Source: RGIG8785 sp045655245 (lineage in GTDB: Bacteria > Bacillota > Clostridia > RGIG8785). Taken from it: a stretch of DNA of 27,341 nt. Below are positions 23,128-27,341 of this stretch, one piece after another. A program made the translations under genes and the position numbers. The first letter of the stretch is position 1, and each line of letters starts with the position of its first letter. The stretch spans positions 1-27,341 of the forward strand of contig JAZOOX010000051.1 in the NCBI GenBank assembly GCA_045655245.1, read 5' to 3'. The notes below the pieces were generated by a model that worked only from the letters and a program-made list of their open reading frames with translations, was not told the DNA's origin and ran no database searches.

Positions 23128-23615
23128 TTATCGACAACAAAGGAAAACTGTTCGGAAAAATCAACGTCATCGACCTTCTGCTGATTCTGGTACTGGTTTT
23201 GGCAGCGGCGTTCTTTGCCGTAAAGCTGGTCGGCAACGGTGCAGGCACCCCTGCCGCCAAGAGCGAAACGGTCCGTCTGGAATACTACGCCGAAGAAGTC
23301 TCGGACTTCGTTGTTGATTGCATCCACGTGGGCGACCCCCTCACCGATGACGCCGAAAAAGCAGACCTGGGCACTGTTGTTGCTGTCGAAGCAGGTCCTT
23401 CCCACTCCTACAGCGCCAACGAAAAAGGGGAGTGGGTCCTTTCTCCTAAGGAAGGGTATCAGTCTTTGCGCATCATTTCCGAAGTCCAGGGCCGCCTGAC
23501 CAACCACGGCGTCGAGATCGCCGGCACTACCTATAGCGTGGGCCACAGCATGACCCTCCGCGCAGGTACGGGCAAAATCTGGCTTCGTGTTTCGGGAGTC
23601 AGCGCACTCCAGTAA
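23124..23615 (+). CDS. DUF4330-family membrane-anchored protein
   Basis: The 163-aa protein starts with the conserved pattern DNKGKLFGKINVIDLLLILVLVL, which leads into one membrane helix (about residues 15-38). A soluble extracytoplasmic domain of about 120 residues rich in beta strands follows. This fits DUF4330, a family of unknown function often found with polysaccharide genes in Bacillota (from memory, not checked). Its place between a glycosyltransferase and a Wzy/WaaL-like protein suggests an accessory role in polymer assembly or attachment. No catalytic motif is evident. Confidence 0.75.
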   Translation: MIIDNKGKLFGKINVIDLLLILVLVLAAAFFAVKLVGNGAGTPAAKSETVRLEYYAEEVSDFVVDCIHVGDPLTDDAEKADLGTVVAVEAGPSHSYSANEKGEWVLSPKEGYQSLRIISEVQGRLTNHGVEIAGTTYSVGHSMTLRAGTGKIWLRVSGVSALQ

Positions 23616-23630
23616 TAAGGAGAGCTTACC

Positions 23631-25169
23631 ATGTTTCAGAACAGTATTTTCGGAAAAATCCCTGCCTTCGTGGTCCTCTTGTGCGGGATCGTGGCAGACA
23701 GCGCCGTTTATCGCGGCTTGTCCCGCGCCTGGCACGGGGTCCTGACCGCCGCACGGGAAAGTGTCTCTTTCGGCTATTTCTTCCGTGACAACGCCATCGA
23801 CGGGATGATGGAAAACGCCCTTACGGTAAGGGGCATCCAAAGGGCAATCAAAGGCCTTTTTTCCGTGTTCCAAACCCTGTATAACAAACTGGAGGGTACG
23901 CTGAAAGCCTCGGTCTTGGGGCGGTTTTGTACCTGCATCTACTGCCACCACTGGTCCGCCAACCCTGTCACTTGGCTGGGCCTTTTCGTGTTTGCCATGT
24001 TGGCAGTCCCTCACGACTATTGGGCAAACACCTACGGCCTGTTGGGGGTCGTGGCGCTTTTCTTTGTCTGGTCCGCACTGGTCATTGCCGGGAAGCGTGA
24101 AGTCCTTTCCCTTGCCCGCCCTGGGGTGCCCTTTTGGGTCTTTGCGGCGTGCTTTATCCCCGCCGTGCTCCGTGCCCCCGATATGTCCGATGCCGTCCGT
24201 GTCCTGATTTTCTTTGTCACCGCGTTTGCATTGTACCTGCTGGTCATTGCCGAAGTCGACGAAACCGATAAACTCCGCCGCTTGTTGGGTTGCCTTTTTG
24301 CGGGCGTCTTCTTTACGGCGGTCTTCGGCTTTGTACAACGGATTACGGGCGTTTCGGTGGACGCCTCCTTAACCGACGTCAACCTAAACCCCAATATGCC
24401 CGGACGGGTCTTTTCTACCTTCGAAAACCCCAACAACTACGCCGAACTCCTGGTCTTGTCCCTGCCCCTTTGCTTCGCCTTCTGCCTGGGTCTGAAAAAC
24501 CGCCCTGTGAAGGTGCTGTCCTTTGCAATGCTTGCCTGCATCTTCGGGGCACTGTTAATGACCTATTCCCGCTCCTGCTGGGTCTCCTTTGCCCTGGCAG
24601 CAGCCGTCTTTATCTTCCTCTACGACAAACGTCTGCTCCCGCTGGCTTTGGTGGTGGGTCTTGCGGCGATCCCGCTGTTGCCCTCCAGTATTTTGGACCG
24701 AATCCTAACCATCGGCAGCCAAAACGATACCTCCAACGCCTACCGCGTCTATATCTGGGACGCCGTTTTGCAGATGATCCGCTGGGATTGGTTTACCGGC
24801 GTCGGCTTGGGCCCCGCCAACTTCAAGGCGGTCTATACCCTGTACGCCGACCCCTACGCCATTACCGCACCCCATTCCCATATGCTCTATTTAGAACTTT
24901 GGGTAGAACTGGGTCTGGCGGGCGTCATCGCCTTCTTCTGGATGATGCTGGACCTGCTCCGTTCCGCCGTTCGCGCGGCAAAACGCACCGCCGAGCCGTA
25001 CCTTCGGTATGTGCTCTACGCCTGCGTTTCCTCCTTTGTGGGCATTGCCTTTTCCTGTATTGCCGAGTATATCTGGTTTTATCCCCGTGTCCTGTGCGCC
25101 TTTTTCCTGGTTGCGGGAATCTTAAAAGCCACCGTGCATATCTGCCATAAGAGAGGTTTGCAAGAATGA
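23631..25169 (+). CDS. O-antigen ligase/Wzy-like polymerase membrane protein
   Basis: The 512-aa protein has a roughly 110-residue N-terminal extension with amphipathic segments, then about 10-12 hydrophobic helices. The Wzy_C/O-antigen-ligase features are a large external loop with NAYRVYIWDAVLQMI, WFTGVGLGPANF and the conserved HSHMLYLELWVELGLAG block, where a His is needed in characterised ligases. It probably polymerises or transfers the glycan repeat flipped by the MurJ-like protein. AAGGAGAG precedes the ATG. Its stop overlaps the next start. Confidence 0.82.
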   Translation: MFQNSIFGKIPAFVVLLCGIVADSAVYRGLSRAWHGVLTAARESVSFGYFFRDNAIDGMMENALTVRGIQRAIKGLFSVFQTLYNKLEGTLKASVLGRFCTCIYCHHWSANPVTWLGLFVFAMLAVPHDYWANTYGLLGVVALFFVWSALVIAGKREVLSLARPGVPFWVFAACFIPAVLRAPDMSDAVRVLIFFVTAFALYLLVIAEVDETDKLRRLLGCLFAGVFFTAVFGFVQRITGVSVDASLTDVNLNPNMPGRVFSTFENPNNYAELLVLSLPLCFAFCLGLKNRPVKVLSFAMLACIFGALLMTYSRSCWVSFALAAAVFIFLYDKRLLPLALVVGLAAIPLLPSSILDRILTIGSQNDTSNAYRVYIWDAVLQMIRWDWFTGVGLGPANFKAVYTLYADPYAITAPHSHMLYLELWVELGLAGVIAFFWMMLDLLRSAVRAAKRTAEPYLRYVLYACVSSFVGIAFSCIAEYIWFYPRVLCAFFLVAGILKATVHICHKRGLQE

Positions 25170-27341
25170 AAGTTTTGCATTTAATCAGCGGCGGCGACTC
25201 GGGCGGCGCCAAAACCCACGTCTTTTCCCTGATGGACAAACTGACGAAGAAAGCCGACGTCACCGTGGTCTGCCTGATGCAGGGCGTTTTTTATCAAGAG
25301 ATTTTAGAGCGGGACGTCCGTGTCCTCCTGTTTGAACAACGCTCCCGCTTTGACCTGTCGGTTTGCGGCAAACTCCTGAACCTCATTGCAGAGGAGGGGT
25401 TTGACATCATCCACGCCCACGGCGCCCGCGCCAACTTCATTGCGGCGTTTTTGATCGGGCGTACGCCCGCTCCCGTCGTCACCAGTATCCACAGCGACTA
25501 TATGCTGGACTTTGACTCCTTTGTAAAACGCCTGGTCTTTACCAACCTAAACCGCCTTTCCTTAAGGAAGATCCGCTATTTCATCGCCGTTTCCGACCCC
25601 TTCCGTCAAATGCTGATTCGCCGTGGCTTCCGTCCCAACAGCATCTTCACCGTCTATAACGGCATGGACTTTACCCGCCCCGCCGCCCTGTCCGACCCTG
25701 ACGCTTTTTGGGAAAAGTACGGGCTTTCCCATCTGCCTCGGGACGCCAAACTGGTGGGGATGGCAACCCGCTTTGACAAGGTAAAAGGCGTAGACGTTTT
25801 AATCCGCGCCGCAAAAGAGGTCTGCACCCGCCTGCCCGACACCCACTTCCTAATCGCAGGGGAGGGGGAGGACCGACCCCTGTTGGAATCGCTGATCCGT
25901 GACCTGGGTCTGTCAGAACGGGTGCATTTGCTGGGCTTTGTCTCTGAAATGGATACCTTCTACCACCTGATCGATGTCAATATGCTGACCTCCCATTCCG
26001 AGAGTTTCCCCTATGCCCTGTTAGAGGGGGCACGGATGAAAAAAGCCACCGTGGCATCGGCGGTGGGCGGCATCCCCCGCCTGATCATCGACGGGGAGAC
26101 CGGGTATCTCTTCCCCGATAACGACCATCACGCCTGCGCAGAACAAATCTGCCGCTTGTTAGAGGAAGAGGGGGCAACCGCCCGCTTCGGTCAAGCCTTG
26201 TTTGACTACGCTTCTGCCAACTTCTCGGACGAAACTCTGGCAGAGACCCATATGAACATCTATCAAAGCATCCTTAAAAAAGAAGCAAAAAAATACCCCT
26301 ACGACCTGGTGCTGTCGGGGTACTACGGCTATAACAACAGCGGTGACGACGCTCTTTTGACCGCTTTGTTAAACAGCTTAAAGAAAGAAGCTCCCGACCT
26401 GGACGTACTGGTGCTCTCTGCCCGCCAGCAGGACACCCGTGAACGGTTTGGCGTCGATGCCAAAAACCGATTCAGTCCCTTCTCGGTCTATGGCAGTCTA
26501 AAACGCAGCCGTATGCTGGTCAACGGCGGCGGAAACCTGATCCAGGACATCACCTCCACCCAGTCCCTTTGGTACTACCTGGCGGTCATCCGCCTGGCGA
26601 AAAAACTGGGAAAAAAGGTCTGTATGCTGGCAAACGGCATCGGTCCTTTGGTGCGCCCCTTCAACGTCCGCATTGCCATGAAAATCCTGCGGGACGTGGA
26701 TCTGATTACCCTGCGGGACCAGGAATCCCGGGACTACTTATCTGCACAGATCCCCGACCGTCAGTTTGAGTGGACCTCCGACCTGGCGTTTTTGTTAGAG
26801 CCTTCTCGCACCAACCTTTCCGATCTGTTGCCCCAAGAGCCTTATTACGTGGTGGCGGTCCGCAACTGGAAGACCGCTCGCCCCGACTTTGCCGAGGCAT
26901 TGGCAGAAGCCTTTGACCAAATCTACGCCCGCCACGGCATCGTCCCCCTGCTTTTGCCCATGCAGTATAAAGAGGACCGCAAACTGTCCGAGCGGATTGC
27001 CGAACTGATGCAGTCTCCTGCGGTTGCCGTCGACCGTATGCTGGACATCGACAGCATCCTGAATCTGATCCACGGGGCAAAGATGACCCTGGGGATGCGG
27101 CTCCACGCCTTGATCTATTCCGCCGTTTGCAAAGTCCCCTTTGCAGGGCTGATCTACGATGGCAAGGTCAAAAGCTTTACTGATGATATGAGCGCCACCG
27201 CCGTTTTGGATGTGGGGGACATCACCGCTGAAAAGGTGGTCTCTATGATGGAAGAAGTCCTGCCCCTTTCCCCCGAACAACAGGCAGACCTGTCAGCGCA
27301 CACCGACGCCTTCCGTCTCCGCGCCCACGAAAACATCACCC
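25166..27341 (+). CDS. csaB: GT4 glycosyltransferase-CsaB pyruvyltransferase fusion (3' end outside window)
   Basis: One uninterrupted frame of 725 codons runs off the window. Residues about 1-372 are a GT4 glycosyltransferase (LISGGDSGGAKTHV; TVYNGMDF; GMATRFDKVKGVDVL; IAGEGED; E-x7-E region SESFPYALLEGARMKKATVAS, noted in parts). After a Lys-rich linker (KKEAKKY), residues about 377 onward match CsaB-type polysaccharide pyruvyltransferase: LVLSGYYGYNNSGDDALL, VNGGGNLIQDITS, ANGIGP, TLRDQESRDYL and TLGMRLHALIYS. CsaB adds a pyruvate ketal from phosphoenolpyruvate to wall polymer, creating the SLH-binding ligand. Separate genes are the usual arrangement in Bacillus. It starts inside the previous stop codon. 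Confidence 0.88.
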   Translation, partial: MKVLHLISGGDSGGAKTHVFSLMDKLTKKADVTVVCLMQGVFYQEILERDVRVLLFEQRSRFDLSVCGKLLNLIAEEGFDIIHAHGARANFIAAFLIGRTPAPVVTSIHSDYMLDFDSFVKRLVFTNLNRLSLRKIRYFIAVSDPFRQMLIRRGFRPNSIFTVYNGMDFTRPAALSDPDAFWEKYGLSHLPRDAKLVGMATRFDKVKGVDVLIRAAKEVCTRLPDTHFLIAGEGEDRPLLESLIRDLGLSERVHLLGFVSEMDTFYHLIDVNMLTSHSESFPYALLEGARMKKATVASAVGGIPRLIIDGETGYLFPDNDHHACAEQICRLLEEEGATARFGQALFDYASANFSDETLAETHMNIYQSILKKEAKKYPYDLVLSGYYGYNNSGDDALLTALLNSLKKEAPDLDVLVLSARQQDTRERFGVDAKNRFSPFSVYGSLKRSRMLVNGGGNLIQDITSTQSLWYYLAVIRLAKKLGKKVCMLANGIGPLVRPFNVRIAMKILRDVDLITLRDQESRDYLSAQIPDRQFEWTSDLAFLLEPSRTNLSDLLPQEPYYVVAVRNWKTARPDFAEALAEAFDQIYARHGIVPLLLPMQYKEDRKLSERIAELMQSPAVAVDRMLDIDSILNLIHGAKMTLGMRLHALIYSAVCKVPFAGLIYDGKVKSFTDDMSATAVLDVGDITAEKVVSMMEEVLPLSPEQQADLSAHTDAFRLRAHENIT

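Noticed and set aside
23106..24338. 410-aa ORF on the minus strand
   Set aside because: It lies antisense to the DUF4330 and polymerase genes, is charge- and Gly/His-rich with no recognisable domain, and lacks a ribosome site. The plus-strand genes there have clear motifs and starts.
1..27341. CRISPR arrays, transposase genes, prophage blocks or toxin-antitoxin pairs
   Set aside because: No regularly spaced repeats, transposase motifs, structural phage genes or paired small ORFs with ribosome sites were seen in the window.

Overview
The window looks like a chromosomal stretch from an uncultured member of the Bacillota, most likely class Clostridia, of fairly high GC. The evidence is Gram-positive style Shine-Dalgarno sites (AGGAGG, GAGGTG), near-consensus sigma-A promoters with exactly 17-bp spacers, an S-layer-homology (SLH) surface protein, a CsaB pyruvyltransferase, a DUF4330 protein and a BspA-type leucine-rich repeat protein. 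This is inferred from gene content; no 16S or other marker is present.

Layout: 1-137 holds the end of a tRNA array (partial tRNA-Gly GCC, complete tRNA-Cys GCA) and its terminator. At 236-324 lies a palindromic, MITE-like hairpin that also looks like the promoter of a formyltransferase-family gene (349-1164). Two minus-strand genes follow: a lone phage-replisome-organizer-type winged-helix protein, and a protein joining a nucleoside-deoxyribosyltransferase/TIR-like domain to TPRs. From a divergent promoter pair run a 4Fe-4S aldo/keto reductase and MntP (Mn efflux). A SASA/CE6-like acetylesterase and a SulP anion transporter then each have their own promoter and terminator.

7833-15632 is a complete argGHCJBDF operon. 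It encodes every step from N-acetylglutamate to arginine except carbamoyl-phosphate synthesis, and the argJ product supplies the acetyl cycle. Its control region has two promoters with ArgR-box-like sequences between and after them. argC is of the short, uncommon 'type 2' form. A Cu+-ATPase (copA) follows, with a fused C-terminal CopZ-like domain that has its own in-frame ribosome binding site and start codon.

The last third is cell-envelope biology. A minus-strand secreted protein (degenerate transglutaminase fold, LRR_5 repeats, SLH region) is divergent from a tightly coupled operon: MurJ-like flippase, hexapeptide acetyltransferase, GT4 glycosyltransferase, DUF4330 protein, O-antigen-ligase/Wzy-like membrane protein, and a GT4-CsaB fusion that runs off the window. 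In characterised Bacillota CsaB pyruvylates the secondary cell-wall polymer that SLH domains bind. The natural reading is therefore that this operon builds and modifies the polymer to which the neighbouring SLH protein attaches. I found no CRISPR array, no insertion sequence with a transposase, and no wholly new multi-gene system. The most promising oddities are the internally initiated CopZ, the GT4-CsaB fusion beside an SLH gene, the catalytic-Cys-less transglutaminase/SLH protein, the lone NDT/TIR-like TPR protein, and the promoter-bearing palindrome.
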